Of a DNA stretch of 64,000 bases, positions 43,377 to 54,534 are shown piece after piece. Position 1 is the stretch's first letter. The number at the start of each line of letters is the position of its first letter. The notes beneath the pieces were generated by a model, which had not been told where the DNA came from, did not search any database, and was given only the letters and a program-made list of their open reading frames with translations. Origin of the DNA: Adiantum capillus-veneris (Eukaryota > Streptophyta > Polypodiopsida > Polypodiales > Pteridaceae); NCBI GenBank assembly GCA_014529385.2, contig CM043969.1:70005176-70069175 (forward strand), given 5' to 3'. Made by a program: the position numbers and the translations under genes.

Positions 43377-45590
43377 TCAATTAAGCCAAATTGATTCTTT
43401 GCATGCCTCTAGGGCTGCAACATATTCAGCCTCTGTAGTAGACTGAGTAACACAATCTTGTAACCTAGAACGCCATGATACTGCTCCACCAGCCAATGTA
43501 AAGACATACCCTGACGTAGACCTTCGGTTGTCTAAGTCACCTGCATAATCTGAGTCTGTAAAACCCTTTACACTTAGCTCCTGACTCCCATAGCATATGC
43601 GCATACTCTTTGTAGCTTTCAGGTATCTCAATATTCCTTTCACTGCCTCCCAATGTTTCTTGCCTAGGTTTGACATGTATCGACTTACTACTCCCATTGC
43701 AAATGCAATGTCTGGGCGAGTAGCAATCATTGCATACATCAAACTACCCACTGCAGACGCATATGTAATCTTATCCATTTCAGCCTTTTCTTCCTCATAC
43801 ACAGGACAATCTTGTTTGCTAAGTTTCACATATGGTGGCAATGGAACACTCAATGCCTTTCCCTTCTCCATATTGAAACGTTGCAAAACCTTGTCAATAT
43901 ACTCTGTTTGAGATAACCAAATCAACTTCCTTGATCTGTCTCTCTCAATGCGCATACCAAGTATATGACTTGCCTCACCCATGTCTTTCATGTCAAACGA
44001 TTTTGCCATCTCTGACTTCAAAGCTGATATTTCTTCCAAGTGCTTGCCAGCAATCAACATGTCATCCACATACAAAATAAGGATCAGCCAACTACCATCC
44101 TTAGCCTTCTTTGTATATAGACAGTGATCGAACTCACTACGTTTGTAGCCTTGAGAAAGCATAAACTTGTGGAATTTATGGTACCATGCCCTCGGTGATT
44201 GTTTTAAGCCATAAAGACTCTTTAACAACTGGCATACCCAATCTTCCTTGCCTTTCTCAACAAACCCTTCTGGCTGCTGCATGTAAATTTCCACATCTAA
44301 ATCACCATGCAAGAACGCTGTCTTGACATCCATTTGGTGCAACACCAAATCTAATATGGCAACCAATGCAAGAAAGCATCTCAATGTAGTCATCTTGACC
44401 ACCGGAGAGAAGACTTCATCAAAGTCAATGCCTTGTTCTTGCTTAAAGCCCTTGGCAACAAGCCTTGCTTTGTACTTTGGCTGACTATAATGAGCGGTGA
44501 TCTTATACCTATAAACGCATTTACAGGGTAGAGCCTTTTTGCCCCGTGGTAATTTAACTAGCTTCCATGTCTGGTTTTTATGCAGAGCTGTCATCTCTGA
44601 CTGCATGGCCAATTGCCAATTCCCGGAGTCCTTCATTTGCACTGCTTCCTTGTAACATGAAGGCTCATTGCAATCAGTCAACATGACATAGTTCATAGAT
44701 GGAACAAACCTATCAGGAGGTCGCGTGACACATCCAGATCTACGCACAATAGGTGGCTCAGGCTCAGCCACAACCTGTGGTTCCACTCTATCCTGTCCTT
44801 GCTCCTCTTGAGCCCTGACATTTTGTCTTGCAGGTGCAGGTCCATCTTCTTGGAAGACAACTCTTCTAATCTCCTCAACCCTCTCTGGTTTAGAATGATA
44901 TTTGGATTCATTAAAGTGAACATTATTGCTGCGGACAACCTTTCTGGATTCGGGATCCCAAAGTCTGTACCCCATCTCACCAGAATTACCATAGCCTAGA
45001 AAGATGCACTTTCTACTCTTTGGCTCAAGTTTGTTCCTAAATTCCTTTGGAACGTGAGTATATGCCTCACAGCCAAAGACTCTGAGATGCTTGTATGAGG
45101 GCATTTTGCCTGACCATACCATCTCTGGCACTGAATCCTTCTGTAAAACCTTGCTAGGAGATCTATTTACAAGATGAACAACTGTTGATACAGCTTCAGC
45201 CCAAAACCCATTTGGCAGTTGTGCATTAGACAACATACTTCTGACCTTCTCTTGTATGGTCCTATTCATCCTCTCAGCAACACCATTTTGAGGAGGATTG
45301 TAAGGAGCAGTAAGTTCACGTTTTATACCTTTTGACTCACAAAAGTCCTGAAAGGCCTTTGAAACATACTCTCCACCATTGTCAGTGCGTAAGCATTTAA
45401 GCTTCTTGCCACTCTGATTCTCCACAAGTGTCACAAACGTTTTGAAAACACTAAACGCTTCATCCTTGTGCTTGAGAAAGTAAACCCATACTTTCCTCGA
45501 GTAATCATCTATAAATGTCATAAAGTAAGAAGCTCCCCGTAGAGATAGGTTAGGCATATGTCCACACAAATCACTATGAACAAGTGCCAA
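43377..45590 (-). CDS. Integrase, reverse transcriptase and RNase H of copia A2
   Basis: This 737-residue open frame is the longest in the window. The integrase core lies in residues 1-150 with D7 (HSDLCG), D70 (LRTDNGGEY) and E106 (NGVAERMNRT), the DD35E spacing. The linker (about 245-300) is Glu/Pro-rich. RT follows from the MNYVMLTD phrase at 299, with MDVKTAFLHG near 416 and the catalytic YVDD at 507-510. The RT/RNase H joint is VGSLMYAMIATRPDI, then GFTDSDYAGD and TEAEYVAALEA. It ends at a TGA (43377-43379) replacing a CGA present in A1. The start is only the first Met after a TAG at 45591-45593. Confidence 0.93.
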   Translation of the reverse strand: MALVHSDLCGHMPNLSLRGASYFMTFIDDYSRKVWVYFLKHKDEAFSVFKTFVTLVENQSGKKLKCLRTDNGGEYVSKAFQDFCESKGIKRELTAPYNPPQNGVAERMNRTIQEKVRSMLSNAQLPNGFWAEAVSTVVHLVNRSPSKVLQKDSVPEMVWSGKMPSYKHLRVFGCEAYTHVPKEFRNKLEPKSRKCIFLGYGNSGEMGYRLWDPESRKVVRSNNVHFNESKYHSKPERVEEIRRVVFQEDGPAPARQNVRAQEEQGQDRVEPQVVAEPEPPIVRRSGCVTRPPDRFVPSMNYVMLTDCNEPSCYKEAVQMKDSGNWQLAMQSEMTALHKNQTWKLVKLPRGKKALPCKCVYRYKITAHYSQPKYKARLVAKGFKQEQGIDFDEVFSPVVKMTTLRCFLALVAILDLVLHQMDVKTAFLHGDLDVEIYMQQPEGFVEKGKEDWVCQLLKSLYGLKQSPRAWYHKFHKFMLSQGYKRSEFDHCLYTKKAKDGSWLILILYVDDMLIAGKHLEEISALKSEMAKSFDMKDMGEASHILGMRIERDRSRKLIWLSQTEYIDKVLQRFNMEKGKALSVPLPPYVKLSKQDCPVYEEEKAEMDKITYASAVGSLMYAMIATRPDIAFAMGVVSRYMSNLGKKHWEAVKGILRYLKATKSMRICYGSQELSVKGFTDSDYAGDLDNRRSTSGYVFTLAGGAVSWRSRLQDCVTQSTTEAEYVAALEACKESIWLN

Positions 45591-46046
45591 CTATGTATCT
45601 CTTCTACTGCTTCTATGCTTATGTGGCTGCTGTGTTTGCTTACCATACAGACAATGTTCACAGAATTCAAAATCATTAAATGACAAGCCAGGAAAATAAC
45701 CAGAACGAGACAAGATTTCCATTCCCTTCTTGGACATATGTCCTAACCGGCTATGCCACAAAGAAACGTTCGGCTGCTCGGTTACATTGATTACATTTTT
45801 AGAGACATTTGATACATAAATCATGTAAAGTCCTCCAGACTTTACTCCATGTGCTACTGTCATAGAACCCTTGGATATCTTCCACATGTTCTGTCCAAAA
45901 GTGGTGATGTAGCCAGCATCATCAAGTAAACCTGTGTTGATCAAGCTCTTTGTAATTGCGGGAACATGTCTCACATTCTTCAGCGTGAAAGAAGAGCCAT
46001 TCTGAAACTTCAATTGAACATCTCCAACACCTAAGATCTCACATGT
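45591..46046 (-). pseudogene. Protease end and pre-integrase zinc region of copia A2
   Basis: Between two TAG codons the frame gives FQNGSSFTLKNVRHVP (protease end), then LWHSRLGHMSKKGMEIL and CEHCLYGKQTQQPHKH, the HHCC zinc domain before integrase. Both bounding TAGs (46047-46049 and 45591-45593) correspond to CAG codons in A1. Frame is continuous through both. Confidence 0.92.
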
Positions 46047-47093
46047 CTACCCATTGCCTAGCCGAACATGATCTTTAGTGGTCACATAAGAGGTAAACCA
46101 CTCCTTGTTTGGAGACACATGAAGTGATGCCCCTGAGTCTATAATCCAGTCACTCAATGCATTTCCATCAGATGCTGTAAGAAGAGCTGAGTCCATTGTA
46201 TTCTTCAAGAAGTAGATGTCTCCTGACACTAGACTGTCATCCTCTGCAACAGTGTTTGTCACATTTATTTCTTGAATCTTCACTGAGGACTTGTTCTTCT
46301 CACCATGGTCTTCAGCTTTCTCTTTGCCTTTTTCTGCTTTCCATTCTCTGCAGTCTCTTTTCATGTGACCCTTCTTGCCACAATGGTAGCATTCTATGTC
46401 ACTCTTGCCTTTAGCACTACGGGACTTGCTACGAGACTGATTCCTCTTTCCACCTTTGTACTTTTCTTTGGTCCTTCCCCTGACAACTAAGGCTGTTCCT
46501 TTGCCTTTGTCCATTGTCTTTCTATTGGTTTCTTCAGTAAGCAGACTTCCTTCTACACCTGCTATGTTCAAACCATCTGGAGGTGCAGAATTACTCAAAG
46601 CTGTGCGAAAAGTGTCCCAACTTTCCGGCAATGTGATCAACAGGAACATAGCTCTAACAGGTTCATCAAACTTGACACCTTGAGCTGACAACTGACTATA
46701 GATTGTGTTGAATTCATTCAAATGATTGGACATAGGTGTCCCTTCTTTCATCTTCAAGTCAACAAGCTTCTTAACCCAGTATACCTGTGAAGCTGCACTC
46801 TGCTTCTCATAAAGATCACTCAACTTTAACCATGCTTGATAAACCGACATCTCGTCTGCTACATTGAAGTAAACGCTTTCTGCCAAAGTCAGCATAATGG
46901 TAGAAAGTGCTAATTCATCCATTTCGCTCCATTCATCTTCGTCCATATCTTCTGGTTTTATCCCCTTGAGCTTTATAGGTTTTATCTGCTTCTTTTGTAC
47001 CAACACGTGCCAAATCTGCTTCTTCCACAATGGAAAATTGGTTCCATGCAGCTTCTTGATATTGTAAAGAGCAGTGTCCTGTGATCTAGCCAT
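46047..47093 (-). CDS. Gag and protease of copia A2
   Basis: This 348-residue frame has a complete start, MARSQDTALYNIKKLHG, a common plant copia gag opening. The gag domain (residues about 20-190) carries the LAESVYFNVADEMS and LYEKQSAASQVYWVKKL phrases. A Lys/Ser-rich linker leads to the zinc knuckle CYHCGKKGHMKRDC, and the protease active site DSGASLHVS lies near residue 320. Gag coats the RNA in virus-like particles; the protease would cut the polyprotein. The frame ends early at a TAG, but an intact gag of this length could still be made. Confidence 0.93.
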   Translation of the reverse strand: MARSQDTALYNIKKLHGTNFPLWKKQIWHVLVQKKQIKPIKLKGIKPEDMDEDEWSEMDELALSTIMLTLAESVYFNVADEMSVYQAWLKLSDLYEKQSAASQVYWVKKLVDLKMKEGTPMSNHLNEFNTIYSQLSAQGVKFDEPVRAMFLLITLPESWDTFRTALSNSAPPDGLNIAGVEGSLLTEETNRKTMDKGKGTALVVRGRTKEKYKGGKRNQSRSKSRSAKGKSDIECYHCGKKGHMKRDCREWKAEKGKEKAEDHGEKNKSSVKIQEINVTNTVAEDDSLVSGDIYFLKNTMDSALLTASDGNALSDWIIDSGASLHVSPNKEWFTSYVTTKDHVRLGNG

Positions 47094-48177
47094 AGCTACG
47101 CTTCACAGTGGTTTACTTTCCTGGGAAAAATTCGGCAAAGTTTCCCCTGTAAACTGGCCTCTGAACCAATATCAACCTGTCAAATGAACCAAGAAAGCTT
47201 CAGATTCTGCATAAATTTCGGCAGAGTCTCCTTTGTAAAATGGCTATGGTGTACTCAGAAATAGACCAAAAAACAGCTCAAAAACACTATCTCTCTGACA
47301 CTGTAAGCTGCGGGTAAACCTATCCTGCACCTGTACTATCTCTCACTGTCCTGTCACTGTGCTGTAAGCATAGACTGTGACAATGCCTCAACGGCAGTAA
47401 AGCAAAGATGCAATCCCAACTGTCTAACTCACAGTCAATACATCCTAGCTTCCTATCTAAGGGTGCTCGAGGGATCGCTCCAAGACCTGTATCGCGGAAA
47501 GGATCTCAACATTCGAGAATCCCCCAGCTCAATAAAACCTCACTCGACCCTCAACAAAGGCTACAGTAAATTTGACAGTACATAGAGTTCCCACAAAGTC
47601 ATACATCCACAAATTTCCCACTGTATGCTGTAACCGCTGCGACGGTTGTTTGCTGCGTGACTCACAGCCAGCAAACCCTCAACAGACATACATCATCTCT
47701 GACAATACATCCCATGTGGAAGTACCTGTAACGTCAGGATGAAATCTGGAATATCAAGCAGCAAACACAAGCTACCTGATGAACTAGTGGATGTCGCCTA
47801 CAGTCTGTGTGTAGATGCGTCCATGTCGTATGTGACACGCCTCGAAGAACTGTGAGCCGTCCTTCGATGTGTAGACAGCCACAAATCAACACTCTAGGAG
47901 TGTTGATATCCTCAGCACCTGTAGTCGTAGGCCGAAAAATCCCAAATTTGCAGAGTCAAATCTGCACCCGCCGAGACCACGTAGTCGAAAATGGACTGCG
48001 CAGACCTTTGTCGAAGCCGAACGGTGACCGAGATGACCTCAGAATGAAATTCTGAGCACACCAAGCCCTTCGGGCTTACCCACGAGATTTGGGGCCGTGT
48101 CTTCGCCTGTCGAATTTCACTCCAATCTGAGCTGGTGACTCTAGCCTCCTGCAGTGCTGCCCCGAGCCTCGATCTGA
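47094..48177 (-). other. Untranslated leader of copia A2
   Basis: About 1.08 kb lies between the PBS and gag, aligning with the leader of A1. No conserved open frame is visible in the two copies. Confidence 0.7.
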
Positions 48178-48189
48178 GCTCTGATACTA
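48178..48189 (-). promoter_or_regulatory. Primer-binding site of copia A2
   Basis: On the minus strand TAGTATCAGAGC, one base away from the perfect initiator tRNA-Met site seen in A1. Confidence 0.88.
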
Positions 48190-48191
48190 GT

Positions 48192-48383
48192 TGAAGGAGT
48201 ACGAGCGGAAGTGCGACGCGAGAGAGAGTGTGAGAAGAAGAGCACGACGATATGGTGAACTCGCTCTACTGTAATGTGTAGAGCATAGTGAGTTCTTATT
48301 AGGTTTTTACAAATGAATATATGTACATACATGGCGGCCCGCTCACTTACCTGGGCGACCACATTGGGCTTTATACCCCAACA
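48192..48383 (-). repeat. 5' LTR of copia A2
   Basis: 192 bp, flanked by TGCGG at 48384-48388. Five differences from the 3' LTR by hand count. Confidence 0.95.
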
Positions 48384-48496
48384 TGCGGATGGTTTTTTGT
48401 GTGACAAAGGTGCACACAAAAAACGTGGCTTTGCTTAAAATAATGAAAAAAATAAAGGTCCTAAAAGGAACACAATAATTATCCACATAATGACTT

Positions 48497-49775
48497 AATG
48501 GCATGCACGTTTTGGACATCTGAATTTTGGCAGCTTGTTGGGTTTATAGAAATTTGATATGGTTTCTTCTTTGCCATCTCTTGAAGCACCACCTTCTAAG
48601 CATGTTTGTGAATGTTGTATTTTCGGTAAGATAAAACGTTCAAATTTTAGAAAGGATGGCTCAATAAGGGCTACATGCAGGTTACAATTTGTGCATAGTG
48701 ATAGTTGTGGGCCTATACAAATTCCACCCTTGGGTGACTACCTGTAGTTCGTGACTTTCATTGATGATTACTCCAGGCATGTGTGGGTTGAGCAAAGTCC
48801 AAATTGTTCATGTGTTTCAAGAAATCTTTGGTTATGGATAAAAACATCTCTAAATGTACTATGGACACCCTCCATTTAGATCAAGGGGGCTAGTATATGT
48901 CTAATGAATTTAATGTAATTATGGCTAGTCATGGAATAAAACACCAATGTACAGTGCCGTATACCCCTGAGAAAAATGGTGTTGCTAAAAGAAAAAATAG
49001 GTCGCTTACCTCATCACAATGTATGGTCAAGAGTCAAGCTTTATCACATTCATTTTGGCTTGAGACTGTCATGTGTACTACTTATGTACTTAAGAGGCGT
49101 CTTACCAAAGCGTTGTAGTTTATGACTCGTTGTGAAGTATGGCATGATAAGAAGCCATTTATTGATCACATGCACATTTTTGGTTGTTTAGCTTATACTT
49201 TGGTGCCACAAAGATGGCCTTAAAAAATAGATGATAAGGTTATCGAATGCATTTTTGTTGGTTACAATCCTAAAAGAAAAGCTTGGAGGCCATCCCCAAA
49301 CAAAATGTATCTTGGTTTCACGAGATGTATTTGTGGAAGATTCTATTCATCCTTTGTTATCATGTTCTAGAGACGATAATGTAAGTTCACAGAATATTTA
49401 TGACACTTTGTTTCCTCTTTTTAACGGTGGAAACAGAATGTGCATTCAAATGAGCCAAATGTACCCCCTATGGTGGTTTTCAAAAAATGTTACAGATGGA
49501 CTTATTATTGATGTAGATGTACAAGATGTACTTGATGTGGAAAGGGATAGGAATCAAGAGGCTAAGAGTATGCCAAAATGGTTGGTGCTTTGCTTTGACG
49601 GTTTATTGGATGCACCTATGTCTAGTCGTACTTGGTCAAGTTCTTGCAATGAATCTCCCATGCATCATATGCATCAAATTGTTATGCTTTGGTTGTTTCT
49701 AATTTATGTGATGAAGAAGAACCTCTTTCTTTTGATGAAGCACATTATTAAAAAAATTGGATGGTTGCAGTGCAA
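48497..49775 (+). pseudogene. Copia relic D, left part (pre-integrase to RT start)
   Basis: On the plus strand the translation begins WHARFGHLNFGSLLGL and CECCIFGKIKRSNF (pre-integrase zinc domain). It continues HSDSCGPIQIPPLGDYL, FVTFIDDYSRHVWV and, in shifted frames, the rest of the integrase. The catalytic Glu position reads NGVAKRKNR, Lys instead of Glu. From about 49290 it reads the linker (SRDVFVEDSIHPLLSC, NIYDTLFPLFNGG) and stops at KNWMVAVQ in the RT start. The missing continuation begins at 63744. No LTR of D is in the window. D belongs to the same family as the minus-strand copia C. Confidence 0.88.
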
Positions 49776-49940
49776 CTTGGGGGGGTGCACTATGTAATCA
49801 TGTTAATGAAACACATGAGTTCAATGGAAGGGGTTTTAGATGCAAACATTGGATGGTTGCAATGCAACTTGGGGGGGTGCACTATGTAATCATGTTAATG
49901 AAACACATGAGTTCAATGGAAGGGGTTTTAGATGCAAACA
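49757..49940. repeat. Tandem duplication, 92-bp period, spanning the DNA element's left end
   Basis: Units 49757-49848 and 49849-49940 differ at one base (GCAG against GCAA). Each unit holds the last 19 bases of copia D, the left terminal repeat of the DNA element and the following 73 or so bases. The duplication therefore happened after that element had inserted. Confidence 0.93.
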
Positions 49941-50061
49941 TTTTAGGCAAATTAACAGACATACATTAACAAAAGGGGTTTTTGTATGTCTTTTTGGAAA
50001 AAATCCCTAAAATAAGGGGTCATTTAATTCATTCGCACATATTAAAAAAGGGGTATTGTGA

Positions 50062-50291
50062 TGTTGGAATTAGGTTGCAGGAAAACACACACAGCTTAGA
50101 GAAGACGAAGAAAGCTCAAGGCACACAATAGAGAGTGTTTTACTTAGTGTGAAATGGAAAGATAGATAGCCCTAGAATGATGGGCGTATATATAATGCAC
50201 AAGGGAAAAAACCTCCTAAAGAGGGAAAAAATGCCTCGGTGATCCTAAGTGTGTTCACACCACACATCACTACCACATGTATATGGTAACA
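50062..50291 (-). repeat. 3' LTR of copia C
   Basis: 230 bp. On the minus strand it follows the polypurine tract AAGGGGGATT and runs TGTTACCATATAC to CTAATTCCAACA. The matching 5' LTR is 13 kb away at 63450-63677. Confidence 0.92.
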
Positions 50292-51235
50292 AATCCCCCT
50301 TGGAGTGATGCGATGAATGAGAGCTGGCACATAGAGTAAAAGGAAGTGTCATGCTTTCAGGACATGACCAGTCCACAAAGGGGACTAAGCCCAAAGCTTT
50401 GCGGAAAGCTTCGGACTTCTCACGAGACAATGCCTTTGTGAAAAGATCTGCATGGTCGTCCTGTGTTGGCACATAAGCCAAGATGATCTCTCCTGCTGAG
50501 AGCCTCTCCCTGACATAGTGGTAATTCACCTCAATGTGCTTTGTGAGAGCATGAAAAATTGGGTTCCTCGCAATGTCAATGCGCTCTGACTGTTAGTGTA
50601 GATAGTGTTGGCAGTATCCTGTCCAACACCCAAATCAGCCAATAAGGTGTCTGAGCCATACACACTCAACCGTAGTTGTGAAGACTGTCCTGTAGTCAGT
50701 CTCACAACTGGAAGTGTCCACAGTAGGTTCCTTCTTGCTCAACCATGATATGCATGAGCTAGAAACAAAAACCACTTGTGGACACTTGTGTGTCAAAACA
50801 ACCAGCCAAATCTGAGTCCAAAAAAGCATGTAAGTCTGGTGGCAATGATCCCCCCTTGGGATACAACAAGCCAAGATGTAAAGTGCCACTCAAGTAGCAA
50901 AAAATCCTCTTGATAGACTGCCAATTCTTAGACCTTGGGCTATGCATAAATTGCTGACTTGGGAGGTTGCAAAGTGAATATCCGGCATCGTGTTGCATAC
51001 ATAAATGAGGCATCCAACAACAATTTGATAAAGAGTGATATTTGCAGGATCACCAGCATCATGGAGACTCAATTTCAAACCTGTTTCCATGGGAATGGCA
51101 ATAGATTTGCAATCCTCAAGTCCAAACTTACATATCAATGTCTCTATGTAACTTTTTTGACACAAGGCAATACTATCATCACACTGCTTAAATTGTATAC
51201 CCAAGTAATGATGCAACAACCCAACCAAAATGAGT
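50292..51235 (-). pseudogene. RNase H and RT end of copia C
   Basis: On the minus strand the order is LLHHYLGIQFKQCDDSIALC (RT thumb), KSYIETLICKFGLEDCKSIA, then VVGCLIYVCNTMPDIHFATS (RT/RNase H joint). Pieces of RNase H follow, and the end HIEVNYHYVRERLSAGEI with DDHADLFTKALS. Several frame shifts and stops interrupt it. The YVDD palm that should come before LLHHYLGIQ is missing. Confidence 0.88.
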
Positions 51236-51661
51236 TGCCAATGCACATAGAAAACGCACAGTAGTCATACAACAAGTGGGAGAAAAAGTCTCTTCATAAT
51301 CTATGTCTTTTTGTCGTGCATAACCCTTTGCAACAAGTCGAGCCTTATAGCTATCAATCTCACCAGTCGGCTTGCGTTTCAAGTTGTAAATCCACCTTGT
51401 ATTGATGGCCTTTTTGCCAGGAGGTAAATAACATAAAGTCCATGTGTAATTTTTTATAAGTTGATTGCGTGGCAGCCATCCAATTTTTTGAATTTTGTGC
51501 TTCATCGTAAGATAGAGGTTCCTCAACATCATGTAAGCTAGACATAGCCAAACCATAACAATTTGATGCATAAGTTGCATGGCGAGAACCTGACCGAGTA
51601 CGACTAGACAAAGGTGCATCCAATTTACTGTCAGCAATGTATGCACCAACCATTTTGGCAT
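51188..51661 (-). pseudogene. RT start of copia C, catalytic part deleted
   Basis: The frame carries YTWTLCYLPPGKKAINTRWI, YKARLVAKGYARQKDIDYEE and VRFLCALATHFGW. At about 51235 it passes directly into the RT thumb (LLHHYLGIQ). Roughly 130 residues holding motif A and the YVDD box are absent compared with the family A RT. The deletion is clean, with no extra sequence at the join. Confidence 0.88.
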
Positions 51662-51699
51662 ACCTCTAGCCTGCTCATTTTTTGCCCTTTCCTCATCAA

Positions 51700-52824
51700 G
51701 TACATCATGTACATCTGCATTAGTAATAGGCTAATCTGTAACATTTTCAGAAACCCCCATAGGCTGTACATTTGCCTCACTCGAGTTTACATTCGAACTT
51801 CCACCATTGAAAAGAGGAAACAAAGTGTCATACATGTCTTGTGAGCTTACATTACTGTCTCTAGTACATGACAGGAAGGGCTGAACAGAGTCTTCGAAAA
51901 ACACAACATCCCGTGAAACTAGAATACGCTTGTTTGTGGATGAACAAACTATAACCTTTGCTTTTAGTACTATAACCAACAAAAATACATTTGACAGTCT
52001 TATCATCCAATTTTTTGCGCTGTGTTTGTGGCACCAAAGCATATGCCAAACAACCAAAAACACGCATGTGCTCAATAGAAAGCTTTCTATCATGCCATGT
52101 TTCATATGGAGTAATAGACTGCAAAGCTTTTGTAGGACACCTGTTTAGTACATAAGTGGCACACATGATGGCCTCAAGCGAAAACGAATGCTGGAAAGCT
52201 TGAATTTTGACCGTACATCGTGCCACTTTTGTAAGTGACCTGTTTTTCCTCTGAGCAACACCATTTTGTTAAGGTGTAATAGGCACTTTACATTGGTGTT
52301 TTATCCGGCAACTAGATAGAAAAGCATTTAATTCATGAGACATATACTCCCCCCTCGATCGGAACGGAGGGTATCCATAGTACATTTAGAGACATTTTCA
52401 GCCATAGCCAGAAATTGTTTCAAGCACATATAAACTTCGACTTTGCTTTAAGCCATGCATGCTTGGAGGAATCATCAATGAAAGTCACAAAGTAAAGGTA
52501 ATTGCCCAAGGAAGGCGTTTGCATGGACCCATAAACATCACTATGCACAAGCTGCAACCTGCATGTGGCCCTAACTGAACCATCCTTTGGAAACTTCAAA
52601 CGCTCCATCTTACCCAAAATACAGCCTTCACAAACATGTTTGATAGGTGCTTCAGGAGGCGGCAAAGAAGCAACCATATCAAATTTCTGCAAACGCAACA
52701 AACTAGTTAAATTCAAATGACCAAAACGTGCATGCCAAAGTTTTGCATCTGAAATAGCCTTTGAATCCACAACTACATTTGCAAAATTTTGCCCACACTT
52801 GTCATACAAAGTGAGCTTATACAT
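51700..52824 (-). pseudogene. Integrase of copia C
   Basis: The frame from 52824 carries LWHARFGHLNLTSLLRL and HVCEGCILGKMERLKF (zinc domain) and LVHSDVYGSM with FVTFIDDSSKHAW (catalytic Asp region). After frame breaks, the second Asp (DRGGEYMS) and NGVAQRKNR are visible near 52370-52240; the catalytic Glu is replaced by Gln. 52226-51861 continues with VKIQAFQHSFSLEAIMCATY to CIFVGYSTKSKGY. 52105-51731 is the variable linker, overlapping in another frame. Confidence 0.85.
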
Positions 52825-54231
52825 CCCATGACATAAAATGCCAGATGCAACAATTTCATCACCAAAATTGAGATCATGTACAGCCTACATCTATCATCCA
52901 CAAATTTGACTACAAGACCAAGTCTAGCAAGTGCAGGTATAGACCAAAGATTCTTCTTGATCCCACGTACATAAAGTGCATCAACAACCAGTTGCAGCAG
53001 TAAGCACAATATTTCCAACTCCTTGGTCTGAATAAGAGGCATTGTTGGCACAAGTAACTGAATTCCCATGAGGGACAGGCTCAAGAGAGGTGAACAAATG
53101 ACGATGTGATGTAATGTGCTTTGTGCCACCACTATCAAAATACCACACATGTGAATCTGCAGCAACAACTGACATGCATGCATCATGGACATTAGGATTT
53201 TAGGTACACTCTGCAATAAAAGCCCATTCTACATCAACATCAACATCGCAGAAGACTCAATAATAGCTGCATTTGTAGTGGAACTAGCATTTGCAGCGGA
53301 ACCACCCTCTTTCTTCTCAGCCTCTTTGGCCTTCAACTTAAGATACTGCTTGATCAAATGATCATTAGATTTACAATAATGACAACACATCTTCTTTTTG
53401 GCCTTATCACCAGAATGTCTAGATGAATTGTTGTTGGCAGAAGCATTAGGAACATGTGAATTTTCACTCGTAGAAGAACCATGAGAAGTGGCTGCATTAT
53501 CGTTACCACCTTTTCTTCGAGCACCAATAAAAGCATGTTCAACTGAACGCTGTCTTGTCCTATTTTTTCTTGAAAGTAACTCTTGCAACAACAATGTGCA
53601 TAATGCATCAAACTTAACAACTTTGGGATTTCCTTGGATCATAAGTCTTCAAGTACTAGCAAAAGTCTGGTAAAAATTTGGCAAGGCATCAAGAACAATC
53701 CGCATAAGGGAGCAGTAAAAAATGACCTTACTTGCAGAAATAAGTTGCTCATTGATATCCTTGACACCAACAAGGAAAGTCTCCATGCCATCTTCCCCAT
53801 GCATATTCTTTGATTCCAACTCTTTACGCAGCAATGTGATTTTAAACTCATTGTGACTTGCATAAAAACCAACCAGAATATCCCAAGCGTGTTTTGTAGA
53901 TTTCGTTGAACAAATGTGAGGAATAATATTGTGCTTTACAGACAACGCAATCAATGCATGATCTGGCAAATCTTTTACATCCCAACAAGCTTGTTCTGCC
54001 GTAGGCAAAACAACTCTAACAACACCAATCCTTGCAACAAGACCTGCAACATCCTCAACATCGCCTGCATCCTAAGAACCAGGACGTACATCAATGCCTT
54101 GCACAATATTCCATCCACCCTTTGACACAAGAACATGCATGTTCGATCATGTAAGCCCACATAGGATAATTGTCCTTATCCAATCTTTCCTGAGCAGCAA
54201 ACATCTTGAACACATCTGTGTTGTTGTCGGC
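52825..54231 (-). pseudogene. Gag and protease of copia C
   Basis: The gag start is ATG at 54231 (MADNNTDVFKMFAAQERLDK), with a frame shift and stop after about 50 codons. The piece 54008-53649 has the gag middle: LPDHALIALSVKHNIIPHI, HAWDILVGFYASHNEFKI. The piece 53642-53229 has the zinc knuckle CHYCKSNDHLIKQY, in which the last Cys is Tyr. The protease (53175-52981) shows WYFDSGGTKHITSH with an intact Asp-Ser-Gly. Confidence 0.85.
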
Positions 54232-54534
54232 CATGGTGACTGCCTGCACCTGATGTGAAAACTACCCATAAGAGGAGAAACAAATCGGGAACAACACGTG
54301 CTATATAGCAAAAACCGTAGAAGACAATAAGTTATGTAGGAAATGGCACTGACAAAAATTTTGCACAAAATGACAAAATAGCATGTGCAATACTATATGT
54401 AGTGGAAACGGAGATTGAAATGCCGGAATAAAAAATCAGAGTTGCGAACGCTCGCCAAAGCTCATAGAAATCGGAGAAAGTGAGCAAGTGTGTGCTAGAG
54501 CTGCTGGGCCACTAAGCGCGGGAGGACGCAGCCT

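Larger units (their letters stand above)
42832..48383 (-). mobile_element. Nearly intact Ty1/copia element, family A copy A2
   Basis: The element is 5552 bp on the minus strand. Both LTRs are 192 bp, and a perfect 5-bp duplication TGCGG flanks it (42827-42831, 48384-48388). By hand count the LTRs differ at 5 of 192 positions (2.6 percent), so A2 inserted later than A1. Gag, protease, integrase, RT and RNase H lie in one continuous frame broken by only four stop codons and no frame shift. Three of those stops are CAG-to-TAG or CGA-to-TGA changes where A1 keeps the sense codon. It is the youngest-looking full-length element in the window. Confidence 0.96.

Noticed and set aside
49776-49940. Direct G-rich repeats as a CRISPR-like or G-quadruplex array
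   Set aside because: Only two units, explained by duplication of a transposon end. One G run per unit cannot form a quadruplex alone.
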